A stretch of 64,000 bases of DNA from assembly GCA_030447925.1 (NCBI GenBank), contig JAUJNX010000004.1, forward strand, positions 274,296 through 338,295, read 5' to 3'. Positions within the stretch are counted from its first letter, which is position 1. Every line of letters begins with the position of its first letter. Positions 54,224 to 63,924 of the stretch are shown here, in pieces. The notes under the pieces are model-generated. The model was not told where the DNA came from. It made no database searches and saw only the letters and a list, made by a program, of their open reading frames with translations. The position numbers were made by a program, and so were the translations under genes. Source of the DNA: Egibacteraceae bacterium. GTDB lineage: Bacteria; Actinomycetota; Nitriliruptoria; Euzebyales; Egibacteraceae.

Positions 54224-55500
54224 GCCCGTGCTCCGACCGCGAGGGGTCGCGGGCGGCGGGCGGCCCGGGTGGCGGGGCCGGCGGACGCCACGGCGAGGCC
54301 CAGCACCAGGCTCTGGGTCAGGTCCGGCGCGTAGGTGATCCAGTAGACGGCCTGGGAGGCCACGAGCACGAGCAGCACCTCCCCGTTGAACAGCCCCCCG
54401 TGGTCGGGCTGGGACAGGCGTGCGCGGACGACGAGGGCACCGGCCAGCAGCAGGAGCACCAGGCCGACGACCCCCACCCGCAGGTAGGCCTCCAGGTAGA
54501 AGTTGTGCGGGCTGACCTCGACGTACCCGCCGTTCACCCAGCGCGTCCAGCCGCTGCCGAACGGCAGGCCGACGAGGAGCGCGCTCCACCCGCCCGCCTC
54601 GTCGGCCCGCTCCAGCAGCTCGGCCCAGCCCTCGTAGCGCCAGGCGAACGTGTCGGTGTTGGTCGCGGAGCCGCTGAGCTGCTCGCCCAGGCGCAGGTCG
54701 CTGCCGTCGAGCAGCACCAGCCCCAGCACGGCGCCCAGCACCAGCCCGGACCCGACGAGCGCCACGAGCTGGCGGTCCACCCCGCCCCCCCGCACGGCCA
54801 GGACGGCGATGCCGGCGGCCAGCACGACCCAGACCGTGCGGTGCTGCAGCAGGACGACGACGGCGAGCAGGGCGGGCGCCGCGTGGCGGAGGAGGGGCGA
54901 CGGGTGCCGGCGCCACCAGGGCAGGACGACGAAGAACCCCTGCGCGATCACCAGGGCCTCCGGTGCCGGCAGCACGCGGACGGAGCCGTCACCGAACACC
55001 CCGCCGGACACGCCCACCGACAGGGCGGCCCAGCGCACCAGCGCGAGGGCCACGAGCAGCGCGATCCCCCCCAGCCAGACCACGGCGAGCCGGTCGTACC
55101 AGTTGCGCGAGCGCTCCAAGGTGGAGAAGTAGAGGGTGCCGGCCAGGACCGCGAGCCAGCGGCGGAACTCGTTGAGGGCGGGTTCCGGCCCGAACGCCTG
55201 CGCCCCGCGGGCGACCGACAGCAGGGCGACGGCGGCGAGACCGACGAGGATCCACTGGACGGCGCCGAGGCGCCCGGCGCGCAGGAGGCGCGCCGCGGTG
55301 GCGGTGGCCAGGAGCGCCGCAGCGATGTCGCTCGCGAACACCGAGATCGGGCCCAGCGCCACCTGCAGGGGCTCCGGCAGGAGGGCATCGACGACCGCCA
55401 CCGCGACCACCACCACCGCGCCGGCGACCGTCCTGCGGATCAGGACGTCCAGCAGGATCGCCCCCGCCGCGACAGCGGCGAGCGCCGCGAGCGCGGTCAC
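54220..55500 (-). CDS. O-antigen ligase / Wzy-like polymerase, second copy
   Basis: 426 residues with about ten TM segments, from GTG 55500 (overlaps the Wzx stop as GTGA). The long extracytoplasmic loop carries DTFAWRYEGWAELLERADEAGG and WVNGGYVEVSPHNFYLEAYLRVG, the PHNxYL signature of the Wzy_C superfamily. Polymerises or ligates the glycan exported by the adjacent flippase. Different from the copy at 1268-2524, consistent with a separate polymer. Confidence 0.85.
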   Translation of the reverse strand: MTALAALAAVAAGAILLDVLIRRTVAGAVVVVAVAVVDALLPEPLQVALGPISVFASDIAAALLATATAARLLRAGRLGAVQWILVGLAAVALLSVARGAQAFGPEPALNEFRRWLAVLAGTLYFSTLERSRNWYDRLAVVWLGGIALLVALALVRWAALSVGVSGGVFGDGSVRVLPAPEALVIAQGFFVVLPWWRRHPSPLLRHAAPALLAVVVLLQHRTVWVVLAAGIAVLAVRGGGVDRQLVALVGSGLVLGAVLGLVLLDGSDLRLGEQLSGSATNTDTFAWRYEGWAELLERADEAGGWSALLVGLPFGSGWTRWVNGGYVEVSPHNFYLEAYLRVGVVGLVLLLLAGALVVRARLSQPDHGGLFNGEVLLVLVASQAVYWITYAPDLTQSLVLGLAVASAGPATRAARRPRPLAVGARA

Positions 55501-57029
55501 GCGACCGCTCCCGCGCGGGCGGGCCCCAGTGCGAGCCGGGCCAGGCGGCGCGCGCCGGGCGAGCGCAGGACGCCCGCACGGAGCAGCCGGCCGCGGAGGT
55601 CCGCGCGCACCGCGCCGGGACCGAAGCGGACGGCGAGCGCGAGTGCGACCGCGCCGACCGCGACATCGGCCGCCAGGACCACGGCATCGGCCGCTCCCCC
55701 CGCCCGCAGCGGGGCGCGCACGCCGGCCACGGCGGCGGCCACCGCCGCCGCGGCGAGCAGGGCGGCGGCGTACCGCTGCGCCACCTCGCGCGCCGTGACG
55801 GCGAGGACCCGGTGCAGCAGCCGGTTGTACAGCACCTGGCGGAGCAGCTCGGCCGCGGCCAGCGCGGCGGCGTAGCCGACGAGCGGACCGCCGGCGGCGA
55901 GCGCCAGGAGGCCGGCGAGCACCGCCACGTGCACCGCCTGGAGGCGCAGCTTGGCGTCGAGCACCCCTCGAGCCTCGCACACGACGCCCGCGACGTGGGA
56001 CATCATGCCCAGGCCGGTCGCGGCGGCGAGGAACGGCAGCACCACGGCGGCCTGGTCCCAGCGCGGGCCCAGGAGCACGGTGACGAGCTCCGGTGCAGCC
56101 ACGGCCATCCCTGCGCACAGCGGGAGGATGAGCAGCGCCACGCCCCCCACGGCCGTCAGGTAGGTGGCGCGCAGCCGCGCGGTCTCGAACTGGATGCTGG
56201 ACAGCCCCGGGAACAGCACCCGCGTGAGGCCCGTCGTCGCCTGGTAGGAGGGCAGGCGGATCAGGAGCCATGCGCGGTTGTACTGGCCCAGCGCTGCGGC
56301 GCCCGCCACACGACCGACAGCGAGGGCGTCCAGCTCGCTGCCCAGGAACTCCAGGAACGAGATCGCCGACACCCGCCCGCCGAAGCCCAGCAGCGCGCGG
56401 TACGGCGCCCAGCGCAGCGGCGGGGCGATCGGGTGGCGGACCGCGGCGACGCACAGGACCGACAGGACCGCCTGCTGCCCCAGCGCCGCGCCGACCAGCG
56501 CCCAGGCCCCCGCGCCGGCGGCCGCCAGGGCCAGGCCGATGACGAAGTAGCCCAGGACGTAGGAGACGGTCTCGGCGATCGCGATGAACCGGAAGCGCAG
56601 GTCGCGGCGCAGGAGCGCCTCGCTGGTGCTGCCCAGCCCTTGCACGACCAGGGTCAGCGCCAGCCCGCGCAGGACGCCGGTGACCGCCGGCTCTCGGAAC
56701 CCGGCGGCGATCAGCGGCGCCACCAGGGCGAACACCCCCGCGACGGCGGCGCCCAGCCCGACCGCGGACGCGAAGCCCGCGCGGATGTGCTCGTCGCGCA
56801 GGTCCTCGCGCTGCACGATCGCGGACCCCACGCCCATGCGCGCGACGTAGGCGCCGAAGCGCAGGGCGAGGTTGGCGATCGCGAACAGCCCGTAGGCGGT
56901 CGGGTCCAGCAGCCGCCCCATGACGGCCGCGAAGACGACCTGGAGCACGGCGCCCAGCGCACCGGCCAGGTAGGTCCAGCGCAGCGCCGCCAGGGTCCGC
57001 CCCGTCAGGCCGCCCGGCTCGGCGCTCAC
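55497..57029 (-). CDS. Wzx-type polysaccharide flippase
   Basis: 510 residues, 12-14 TM helices, Polysacc_synt_3 type: LRWTYLAGALGAVLQVVFAAVMGRLLDPTAYG, then ALGQYNRAWLLIRLPSYQ and TRVLFPGLSSIQ. It moves lipid-linked repeat units across the membrane. GTG 57029 is the last in a series of four GTGA contexts generated by a 29-bp repeat directly upstream, so initiation is probably coupled to three preceding 10-codon mini-ORFs. The stop overlaps the ligase gene. Confidence 0.87.
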   Translation of the reverse strand: MSAEPGGLTGRTLAALRWTYLAGALGAVLQVVFAAVMGRLLDPTAYGLFAIANLALRFGAYVARMGVGSAIVQREDLRDEHIRAGFASAVGLGAAVAGVFALVAPLIAAGFREPAVTGVLRGLALTLVVQGLGSTSEALLRRDLRFRFIAIAETVSYVLGYFVIGLALAAAGAGAWALVGAALGQQAVLSVLCVAAVRHPIAPPLRWAPYRALLGFGGRVSAISFLEFLGSELDALAVGRVAGAAALGQYNRAWLLIRLPSYQATTGLTRVLFPGLSSIQFETARLRATYLTAVGGVALLILPLCAGMAVAAPELVTVLLGPRWDQAAVVLPFLAAATGLGMMSHVAGVVCEARGVLDAKLRLQAVHVAVLAGLLALAAGGPLVGYAAALAAAELLRQVLYNRLLHRVLAVTAREVAQRYAAALLAAAAVAAAVAGVRAPLRAGGAADAVVLAADVAVGAVALALAVRFGPGAVRADLRGRLLRAGVLRSPGARRLARLALGPARAGAVA

Positions 57030-57139
57030 GCCCGCACCTCAGGCGCCGGGCGGCTCACGCCCGCACCTCAGGCGCCGGGCGGCTCACGCCCGCACCTCAG
57101 GCGCCGGGCGGCTCACGCCCGCACCTCAGGCGCCGGGCG
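57024..57139 (-). repeat. 29-bp tandem repeat, four copies (junction repeat C)
   Basis: Four identical 29-bp units starting at 57024, 57053, 57082 and 57111. On the minus strand each reads CGCCCGGCGCCTGAGG, then GAGGTG as an SD-like site, five bases, and GTGAGC. The last unit also contains the stop of the WecG-type gene (57126-57128). 29 is 3n+2, so each unit regenerates a GTGA overlap. Confidence 0.93.
57026..57116 (-). other. Chain of three coupled 10-codon mini-ORFs before wzx
   Basis: GTG codons at 57116, 57087 and 57058 each open the same peptide [10 protein letters not shown] and end at a TGA that overlaps the next GTG (mini-ORFs 57084-57116, 57055-57087, 57026-57058). The last TGA overlaps the wzx GTG at 57029. 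The peptide resembles the SRPASEVR part of the mini-ORFs at 8036-8169. Translation is predicted from the repeated GAGGTG and start/stop geometry only. Confidence 0.45.
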
Positions 57140-57908
57140 GCCGGGGGCGCCGCAGCGCCTCGCGGGCCGCCAGGACCAGGAAGGCCGGGTTGGTCGACAG
57201 GTAGCGCGGCCCCAGCCGGCGCGGCTCGCGCGCCAGCCGGTACAGCCACTCCAGCCCCCGGTCCTGGATCCAGTCGGGCGCCTGCGGGACGGTGCCCGAC
57301 AGCAGGTCGAAGGCGGCGCCGACCCCCAGCAGCGCCACCCCCGGGAGGCGCGCGTGGACGCGGTCCATCCACAGCTCCTGCTTCGGCATGCCCAGGCCCA
57401 CCCAGACCAGGTCCGCGCCGCTGGTGCGGATGTCGCCGAGGACGCGCTCCTCCTCGACGGGGGTCAGCGCCCGGAACGGCGGCGCGTGCCAGCCCACCAG
57501 CCGGACCCCGGGGGCCATGTCCAGCGCCGCGGCGCGCAGCCGGGTGAGGGTCTCGTCGGTCGCGCCGTACAGGTAGTGGCGCCACCCGCGGGCGACGCCG
57601 TGGCGCAGGGCGGCGGCCATCAGGTCGGGCCCGTACACCCGCTGCTGGTCCGGTCGCACGGCCCGCCGCAGCGACCACACCAGCGGCATGCCGTCGGGCG
57701 TGGCCACATCGACCGCCGACAGGGCCGCCGCCAGCGCGGGGTCCTTCCGCGCCGTCATGACCGAGTGCACGTTGCAGAAGGCCAGCCGCAGCGCGCGGTC
57801 GCGCGGCCGGTCGTCCAGCAGCGCGAGCACCTCGTCGTAGCTGGTCAGCGAGATCGGCGTGCCGGCGACCGGGTGGCGGGCGGGCAGCAGGAGGGGCTCA
57901 GACGCCAC
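57126..57908 (-). CDS. WecG/TagA/CpsF-family glycosyltransferase (GT26)
   Basis: 260 residues. [35 protein letters not shown], the [10 protein letters not shown] block, [15 protein letters not shown], and [21 protein letters not shown], all typical of the family that makes ManNAc- or related linkages on lipid-linked GlcNAc. GTG 57908 overlaps the fcl stop by 11 bp. Its stop lies inside junction repeat C. Acts in the cytoplasm on the lipid-linked intermediate. Confidence 0.87.
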   Translation of the reverse strand: MASEPLLLPARHPVAGTPISLTSYDEVLALLDDRPRDRALRLAFCNVHSVMTARKDPALAAALSAVDVATPDGMPLVWSLRRAVRPDQQRVYGPDLMAAALRHGVARGWRHYLYGATDETLTRLRAAALDMAPGVRLVGWHAPPFRALTPVEEERVLGDIRTSGADLVWVGLGMPKQELWMDRVHARLPGVALLGVGAAFDLLSGTVPQAPDWIQDRGLEWLYRLAREPRRLGPRYLSTNPAFLVLAAREALRRPRPPGA

Positions 57909-58836
57909 GGTTCGCTTCCCACCACGTGATCGTGCGGCGCAGGCCGTCCTCGAAGCCGACCTCGGCGGTGAACCCGAAGCGCTCGCGGGCGCGGGTCGTG
58001 TCCAGCATCCGGCGCGGCTGGCCGTCGGGCCTGGAGGTGTCCCAGCGCACCTCCCCGCCGAAGCCGGTCAGCTTGGCGATGACCTCGACGAGGTCGCGGA
58101 TCGTGATCTCCTCCCCGGCGCCGACGTTGACCGGGTCGGGGTCGTCGTAGCGCTCGGCGGCCAGGACGATGGCGCGCGCGGCGTCGTCGACGTAGAGGAA
58201 CTCGCGGCTGGCGGCGCCGGTCCCCCAGACCTCCACGGCGGGCTCACCGCGGTCGCGGGCCTCGACGAACTTGCGGATCAGCGCGGGGATGACGTGGCTG
58301 GTGACCGGGTCGAAGTTGTCCTCGGGCCCGTAGAGGTTGACCGGTAGCAGCGACACCCCGTGCAGGCCGTACTGCTCGCGGTAGCCGCGCAGCATGACCA
58401 TCAGCGCCTTCTTCGCGACGCCGTAGGGGGCGTTGGTCTCCTCCGGGTAGCCGTCCCACAGGTCGTCCTCGTGGAACGGGACCGGAGTGTGCTTGGGGTA
58501 GGAGCAGACGGTCCCGACCTGCACGAGCTTCGCGACGCCGTGGCGGCGGGCGGCCTCGACGACGTGCAGGCCCATGGCCATGTTCGCGTAGAAGTAGCGC
58601 CCGGGGTTGCGCCGGTTCGCCTCGATCCCGCCGACCTCGGCGGCGAGGTGGAGCACGAGGTCGGGCCGGGCGGCCGCGACCAGCGCGTCCACCGCGACGC
58701 CGTCGGTGAGGTCGTGCGCCGCGCGGCGCGGCACCACGACCTCGGCGGCCCCGCGCTCGCGGACGAGTGCCACGACGCGGCGGCCCAGGAACCCCGCGCC
58801 CCCGGTGACCAGGACGCGCGCGCCGGCGAGGTCCAT
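57898..58836 (-). CDS. fcl: GDP-L-fucose synthase
   Basis: 312 residues. Epimerase/reductase converting GDP-4-keto-6-deoxymannose to GDP-L-fucose. [56 protein letters not shown] (with YxxxK) and [18 protein letters not shown] are characteristic. ATG 58836 overlaps the gmd stop by one base (TGATG). With gmd it makes a complete GDP-fucose pathway. Confidence 0.92.
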   Translation of the reverse strand: MDLAGARVLVTGGAGFLGRRVVALVRERGAAEVVVPRRAAHDLTDGVAVDALVAAARPDLVLHLAAEVGGIEANRRNPGRYFYANMAMGLHVVEAARRHGVAKLVQVGTVCSYPKHTPVPFHEDDLWDGYPEETNAPYGVAKKALMVMLRGYREQYGLHGVSLLPVNLYGPEDNFDPVTSHVIPALIRKFVEARDRGEPAVEVWGTGAASREFLYVDDAARAIVLAAERYDDPDPVNVGAGEEITIRDLVEVIAKLTGFGGEVRWDTSRPDGQPRRMLDTTRARERFGFTAEVGFEDGLRRTITWWEANRGV

Positions 58837-59873
58837 CAGGGCCGCCCCGCCCGCCACTCGACGGTGGCCAGGCCCGCGTCGACCATAGCGCGCTCGCGGC
58901 GGGCGAGGGCCAGGTCGGCCTCGACCATCATCCGCACCAGCTCGTCGAAGCTGGTGCGCGGCTTCCAGCCCAGCACGCGCGCGGCCTTGCCCGCGTCACC
59001 GTGCAGCAGGTCGACCTCGGCGGGGCGCAGGTAGCGCTCGTCCTCGCGGACGTGGTCGGTCCACTCCAGGCCCAGGGTGCGGAACGCGGTCTCGCAGAAC
59101 TCGCGCACCGAGTGCCGCTCGCCGGTGGCCACGACGTAGTCGTCGGGCTCGTCCTGCTGGAGCATCAGCCACATCGCCTCCACGTAGTCCCCGGCGAACC
59201 CCCAGTCACGCTCGGCGTCGAGGTTCCCCAGGTAGAGGACGTCCTGGAGGCCCTCGGCGATACGCGCCGCGGCGCGCGTGATCTTGCGGGTGACGAAGGT
59301 CTCCCCCCGCCGCGGGGACTCGTGGTTGAACAGGATCCCGTTGGAGGCGTGCAGGCCGTACGCCTCGCGGTAGTTGACGGTCTGGTGGTGGCTGTAGACC
59401 TTCGCCACCGCGTAGGGGCTGCGCGGGTGGAACGGCGTGGTCTCGGACTGCGGGACCTCCGCCACGCGCCCGTACATCTCCGACGACGACGCCTGGTAGA
59501 AGCGCGGCGGGTCGGGCAGGCAGCGCACGGCCTCCAGCATCCGCAGCGTCCCCAGCGCGTCGATGTCCGCCGAGTACAGCGGGTTCTCGAACGACACGGC
59601 GACGTGGGACTGGGCGCCCAGGTTGTAGACCTCGTCGGGGGCGATCTCGGCCATCACGCGCGACAGCACGTTGGCGTCGGACAGGTCGCCGTAGTGCAGG
59701 AACAGCCGCGAGCCGGGCTCGTGGGCGTCCAGGTAGAGGTGGTCGATCCGCTCGGTGGAGAACGTCGAGGACCGCCGGACGATGCCGTGGACCTCGTAGC
59801 CCTTGGCGAGCAGGAGCTCGGACAGGTAGGACCCGTCCTGGCCGGTGATCCCGGTCAGCAACGCCCGCTTCAC
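58836..59873 (-). CDS. gmd: GDP-mannose 4,6-dehydratase
   Basis: 345 residues from GTG 59873, overlapping the BY-kinase stop (GTGA). [55 protein letters not shown] (YxxxK) and [17 protein letters not shown] are signature blocks. First step from GDP-mannose to GDP-fucose. Intact; normal length. Confidence 0.95.
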   Translation of the reverse strand: MKRALLTGITGQDGSYLSELLLAKGYEVHGIVRRSSTFSTERIDHLYLDAHEPGSRLFLHYGDLSDANVLSRVMAEIAPDEVYNLGAQSHVAVSFENPLYSADIDALGTLRMLEAVRCLPDPPRFYQASSSEMYGRVAEVPQSETTPFHPRSPYAVAKVYSHHQTVNYREAYGLHASNGILFNHESPRRGETFVTRKITRAAARIAEGLQDVLYLGNLDAERDWGFAGDYVEAMWLMLQQDEPDDYVVATGERHSVREFCETAFRTLGLEWTDHVREDERYLRPAEVDLLHGDAGKAARVLGWKPRTSFDELVRMMVEADLALARRERAMVDAGLATVEWRAGRP

Positions 59874-61468
59874 GATTCCGGACCCTCTCCGTAGACCGCG
59901 CCGTACCCGTAGGCCTGGCCGCGGGCGCGCTCGGCGCGGTTGTAGACGTAGCCCAGGAGCGGGGTCGACACGAACGCGAGCCGTTCGCGGACCTGCTCCA
60001 GCAGCGCCAGCGGCGTGCCCCGGTTCACCACCAGCACGATGCCGTCGACCTGCCCGCCGATGACCGAGGTGTCGGCGACCGCGAGCAGGGGCGAGGAGTC
60101 GACCACCACCAGCTCCGCCTCGTCCTTGACCCGCTGGAGCGCCTTGCGGAACCCCGGGGCCCGGAAGAAGCTGCCCGGGTCGTCCACCCGGCTGCCGGCG
60201 CCCACCACGGGCAGCAGCAGCTCCTCGGAGACGGGCAGGTAGTGCACGCTCTGGTCGACCTCGAGGTTGCCCAGCGCCAGCTCGGTGAGCCCCGTGCGGT
60301 CCTGGACGCCCAGCAGGCGGGTGAGGCCCTGCGCGCGGATGTCGCCGTCGACCAGGACGACCCGCCCGCCGTCGCGGCTGGCGGTCATGGACAGCTGCAG
60401 GGCGCTGGTGGTCTTGCCGTCGCCGGGCATCGCGCTGGTGATGAGCAGTGACGACCCGCCGACCTGCTCGAGGGCGAACTCGATCGATGCCAGGAGGAAC
60501 TGGTAGGCCTCGGCGACGCCGGGCTCCAGGGTCAGCTGGCCGGCGAGCCCCTCGGCGGTCGGGGTGTAGGCGGGGACCACGCCGAGCAACGGCGTGCCCA
60601 GGACGCGCGCGGGGTCCGCGCGGCCCTCGACCCGGCGCGCGGTGCCGGCCCGCTGGTAGGCCAGGGCGGTCGCGGCGCCCGCGCCGAGCAGCACGCCCGC
60701 GGCGGTCCACAGCAGTGCCGACGGGCTGGAGGGGCCGCTGGGCGGCTCCGCGGCCTCCGTGAGCTGGACGCCGGACCCGAACGCCGCCGCGTTGACCTGC
60801 ACCTGCTGCGCACGGGCCTCCAGGTCGAGCAGCTGCTGGGTGAGCGCGGCGACCTGGCCGTCCAGGACCGGGTTGACGGTGCCCGGCGGGGTCTGCGCCT
60901 GCAGCTCGTCGAGCCGGCGCTGGAGGTCCTGGCGGGCGGGGGCCAGCTGGTCCACCGCGTCCTGCGCGCGCGCCAGCTGGCCCTCGCGCACGACGTCCTG
61001 GTACCCGTCGGCGACGGCCTGCGCGATGTCGGCCGCCTCCTGGGGGTCACGGGCGGTGGCGGTGACCTCGATGCGGTCGCTCTCGGGGTCGGTGGCGACG
61101 CTGACCGCGTCGCCCACGTCGCCGGCGGTCATGCCGTCGCCCAGGGTGCGCGCCGCACGCTCCAGCACGGGGCGGCTGGTGAGCAGCTCCCCCTGCTGGG
61201 CGACGTAGCGCTCCGGGTCGATGGCGACGCGGTCCTCGCCGAGCACCGCGATGTTGCGCGGGTCGGCCAGGAACAGCCGCGCCGTCGCCTCGTAGGAGGG
61301 GGGGACCAGCCGCGACAGGCCGAAGCCCGCCGCGCCAGCCAGCACGGTCACGCCGACGACGACGAACCGGTAGCGCCACACCGAGGCCAGCAGCCCCGGC
61401 CCCTGGCCCCACCGCTCCTCCGCGAGCGCGGAGGGGCCGGCGTGCTGGCCGGTGGGAGGAAGCGACAC
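59870..61468 (-). CDS. Wzz chain-length domain fused to BY-kinase (tyrosine autokinase)
   Basis: 532 residues. TM1 ([19 protein letters not shown] ~30-50), Wzz domain, TM2 ([19 protein letters not shown]), then a CpsD-like kinase: Walker [14 protein letters not shown] (~345), A' [12 protein letters not shown], Walker [11 protein letters not shown]. The C-terminus ends with a Tyr cluster ([11 protein letters not shown]). It regulates chain length and export by autophosphorylation, cycling with a phosphatase. GTG 61468 has GAGGTG upstream. It is the intact counterpart of the degenerate protein at 3499-5089. Confidence 0.9.
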   Translation of the reverse strand: MSLPPTGQHAGPSALAEERWGQGPGLLASVWRYRFVVVGVTVLAGAAGFGLSRLVPPSYEATARLFLADPRNIAVLGEDRVAIDPERYVAQQGELLTSRPVLERAARTLGDGMTAGDVGDAVSVATDPESDRIEVTATARDPQEAADIAQAVADGYQDVVREGQLARAQDAVDQLAPARQDLQRRLDELQAQTPPGTVNPVLDGQVAALTQQLLDLEARAQQVQVNAAAFGSGVQLTEAAEPPSGPSSPSALLWTAAGVLLGAGAATALAYQRAGTARRVEGRADPARVLGTPLLGVVPAYTPTAEGLAGQLTLEPGVAEAYQFLLASIEFALEQVGGSSLLITSAMPGDGKTTSALQLSMTASRDGGRVVLVDGDIRAQGLTRLLGVQDRTGLTELALGNLEVDQSVHYLPVSEELLLPVVGAGSRVDDPGSFFRAPGFRKALQRVKDEAELVVVDSSPLLAVADTSVIGGQVDGIVLVVNRGTPLALLEQVRERLAFVSTPLLGYVYNRAERARGQAYGYGAVYGEGPES

Positions 61469-61547
61469 CCGGGCACCTCGACGGTCGGCGGGTCAGGGAT
61501 GCGGCGGCGCCGCACCGACAGGTTCGGCGGCGTGCGCCCCGGACTTG

Positions 61548-61589
61548 ACGGGCGCGGCCGGGGATCCCGCCGATCCCGGCCGCGCCCGT
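61548..61589 (-). terminator. 15-bp perfect stem after the LAxTG gene
   Basis: Arms 61548-61562 and 61575-61589 (ACGGGCGCGGCCGGG and its complement) around a 12-base loop that can pair further. It begins ~12 bp after the sortase-substrate stop and separates it from the Wzz-BY-kinase gene. Confidence 0.7.
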
Positions 61590-61600
61590 TCGGTCGCGAG

Positions 61601-61948
61601 CTAGGCGTCCGCGCCGCGGCGGCGGGCCAGGACCAGTGCGGTCCCGCCCACGGCGAGCAGCCCGGCGCCGGCCAGCAGGCCGGTGGTCAGGTCGAAGCCG
61701 GTGTTGGCGAGGTCGTCGTCGGCGGCGGCGACGGCCTCGTCGTCGTCAACGTCGACGTCGTCGTCGTCGGTGGTCTCCGGCAGCACGCCGGTGTCCTCGG
61801 ACGACGCCGGGGTGGCCACCGGGGCGTCGGGCAGCACGCCCGTCCCCTCGGTCGGGGTGGGCAGGACCGACCCCTCCTGCGCCATGGCCGGCAGGGCCCA
61901 CAGCCCCAGCACGGCGACCAGCGCGCCCACGAGTGCGATCCGCTTCAC
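61601..61948 (-). CDS. Small sortase-anchored surface protein (LAxTG)
   Basis: 115 residues from GTG 61948 (GGAG 6 nt upstream). Signal peptide KRIALVGALVAVLGLWALPAMAQ; the middle carries three VLP motifs (GSVLPTP, TGVLPDA, TGVLPET) and a strongly acidic run of Asp; C-terminal sorting signal LANTG followed by a TM and RRRGADA. LAxTG is the class E sortase motif of high-GC actinobacteria. A short, acidic wall protein inside a polysaccharide locus; role unknown. It has its own promoter and a following hairpin. Confidence 0.82.
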   Translation of the reverse strand: MKRIALVGALVAVLGLWALPAMAQEGSVLPTPTEGTGVLPDAPVATPASSEDTGVLPETTDDDDVDVDDDEAVAAADDDLANTGFDLTTGLLAGAGLLAVGGTALVLARRRGADA

Positions 61949-61990
61949 GAGTTGCTCCGTTCCGATCACGACGCTTCCGCCCGTTCCGCG

Positions 61991-62020
61991 AGCGTAGCGC
62001 CTCGTCACTCTCCGCGTCAA
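61991..62020 (-). promoter_or_regulatory. Sigma-70-like promoter of the LAxTG gene
   Basis: Minus strand TTGACG (62015-62020), 18-bp spacer, TACGCT (61991-61996); start site near 61985, leaving a ~37-nt leader with an SD before GTG 61948. This is the best-formed -35/-10 pair seen in the window. Confidence 0.65.
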
Positions 62021-62028
62021 CACGCTAC

Positions 62029-62046
62029 GGGGAGTGATTACTCCCC
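62029..62046. promoter_or_regulatory. Inverted repeat GGGGAGT-N4-ACTCCCC next to the -35 box
   Basis: Perfect 7-bp arms (62029-62035 and 62040-62046) separated by GATT, eight bases upstream of the -35 box of the LAxTG promoter. Placement suits an activator or repressor site; the regulator is unknown. Confidence 0.45.
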
Positions 62047-62085
62047 AGCCTGCCGCCGTTCCCTGTTCCCAGGATGGTGCTGCCA

Positions 62086-63924
62086 TTACCGAATTGGTGC
62101 AAATCGTACCTCGAGCGGGAGGTTCCCCACCGGTTCGCCGGTGTACCGCGCGCGGCCGTCCACGATCTCCAGGGGGGCCTCGGCCGACCGGACCTCCATG
62201 CCGTCCGGCGGCTCGATCACCAGGTCCAGACGCAGCGGGCGGATCAGGGGTTGGTGCTGCAGCGTCAGGCGGTAGGTGCCCCCGTCCTGAGACGCCTGCC
62301 AGGCCCCATCCGTCACGATGCCGTACGACAGGGTGCGGACCGCGCCCGACGGGATGGTCTCGAAGGTCTCCACCACCGGGTGGCCCAGCTCGGTGCCCAG
62401 GCGGCCCGCGACGGCCTGGCCGTCGGCGGTGACCCCGGCGAGGCGGCCGGCCGGCGCCAGGTAGGCGGCCGCGTACAGCTCCGCCGTGCCCGCGGTCACG
62501 CGCGGGGAGTTCGGGCCGATGGTGTACGGCGGTTCCCCCGTCGTCGGCGCGCCGTTGCGCAGGCGCAGGACCGCCTCGGTCGCCGCCGAGCCGTCGGCGC
62601 GGGGGCGGACCACCGCCTCAAGGCCCGCCTCCAGGTAGAAGTCGATCTTGGAGCCCGACGCGCCGTTGAGGAAGACACCCAGGTAGTCGCCGTCCGCGCC
62701 GCCCAGGCCGCCCGCGAGGCCCGCGGCCTCCAGGGCCGCCTGCACCTGCGGGTCGGCGGCGTGGACGCGCAGGTGACCCTCGCCGGCCGTCGCGCCGAGC
62801 GTGCGCAGGGCCCGCAGCGCGCCGGCCCCGCCCTCGCCGCTGTCCAGGCCGCGGTCAAGGAAGCCGCCCAGCGCCGCGGCGGCGACCTGGCCGAGCAGGC
62901 GCTTGCGCTCCTCGGGGTCCTCGAAGATCGCGTACGCCTCGTTGCTGACGAACGGGACCACGGTCTGGGCGTCCACGGTGCCGAAGCCCGGGACCTCCGT
63001 GGGGCCCGCCAGCTCCAGGAGCGCGGCGAGGGCGAACGGGTCGGCGGTGATGGTGCCGTCCAGGCGCTCGCCGGTGGTCGCCTCCCAGAGCCGCTCGATC
63101 GCGGTGCCCGTGGTCGGGAAGTCGGGCGACACGTTGAGGTTCTGCCAGAAGCCCGTGCCGCCGAGGTGGCCGTAGCGGGCCAGGAAGTCGGGGTTGGGCG
63201 GTGGGACCGTGCCCGGCGGCAGGTCGGGCAGGTCCTGGATGGGCCCGAACTCCCCGAAGCCCAGGCGGCCCTGGTCCAACGTGAGCACGGCGTAGGCGCC
63301 GATGAAGCCGGTGTTGCCGCGCAGCTCGGCGGGCTGGGCCGCGCCGAAGAAGTAGCGGCGGGGGCCGTCGGCGCCCAGCAGGGCCGGGAGGGCGCGGACC
63401 AGGGGCTCCGCGCGGGCCGCGCTCTCCCGGGCGGGGCCCAGCTGGTCGGCCAGGGCCGTGCGGGCGTCGGCGACCTGGGCGACCAGGCCCGTGGACGGGA
63501 CGCGGTCCAGCGCGCCGGCGGCGCGGTCCAGCAGCTCGCGGGCCCGCGACACCGGCGGGCCGATCGCCCGCAGGGCGTCGACCGGGAGCGCCCCGCCCGA
63601 CGGGGCGAGCGCCCCGATCCCGCCCGGCAGGCCGGCCACCGTCGCGGTGACGTGCTCGCCCGCCTCGGCGACGTCGCCCCCCGCGGCGGCGAGGTCGCGG
63701 ACAGCGCGCAGGTTGGGCCCGGCGACGGGCACGGGTCCCGCCACGGCGAGCAGCGGGTTGCCCAGCCGGCCCTCGGCCCGCCGGAACCGGTCGCGCGCCT
63801 CCCCGAACGCGGCGGCCGCACCGTCGACGTCGCCCTCCATGGCGGCCCCCAGGCCGCGCTCCGCCGCCGCCCGCGCCTGGAGCAGGTCCGCCCGCGCCCC
63901 GGCCGCGAGCCACCCCCCCGCCCC
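62086..63924 (-). CDS. DUF4012 protein, N-terminus lost at contig end
   Basis: About 613 residues remain. Blocks YFFGAAQPAELRGNTGFIGAY, FGPIQDLPDLPPG, the FWQNLNVSPDFPTTGTAIERLW segment and GFGTVDAQTVVPFVSNEAY are the DUF4012 core found beside actinobacterial polysaccharide genes; the N-terminal part is helical (ARAAAERGLGAAMEGD). The N-terminal TM usually present is not visible because the 5' end runs into adapter sequence at ~63925; any start codon there is artificial. It precedes the LAxTG gene. Probably a large extracytoplasmic protein of unknown biochemical role. Confidence 0.8.
   Translation of the reverse strand, partial: GAGGWLAAGARADLLQARAAAERGLGAAMEGDVDGAAAAFGEARDRFRRAEGRLGNPLLAVAGPVPVAGPNLRAVRDLAAAGGDVAEAGEHVTATVAGLPGGIGALAPSGGALPVDALRAIGPPVSRARELLDRAAGALDRVPSTGLVAQVADARTALADQLGPARESAARAEPLVRALPALLGADGPRRYFFGAAQPAELRGNTGFIGAYAVLTLDQGRLGFGEFGPIQDLPDLPPGTVPPPNPDFLARYGHLGGTGFWQNLNVSPDFPTTGTAIERLWEATTGERLDGTITADPFALAALLELAGPTEVPGFGTVDAQTVVPFVSNEAYAIFEDPEERKRLLGQVAAAALGGFLDRGLDSGEGGAGALRALRTLGATAGEGHLRVHAADPQVQAALEAAGLAGGLGGADGDYLGVFLNGASGSKIDFYLEAGLEAVVRPRADGSAATEAVLRLRNGAPTTGEPPYTIGPNSPRVTAGTAELYAAAYLAPAGRLAGVTADGQAVAGRLGTELGHPVVETFETIPSGAVRTLSYGIVTDGAWQASQDGGTYRLTLQHQPLIRPLRLDLVIEPPDGMEVRSAEAPLEIVDGRARYTGEPVGNLPLEVRFAPIR

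Noticed and set aside
57898..57908. GGCGTCTGAG at the fcl stop as another copy of the repeat core
   Set aside because: Only 10 bp match and the flanks differ; likely chance or at most a possible seed of the repeat.
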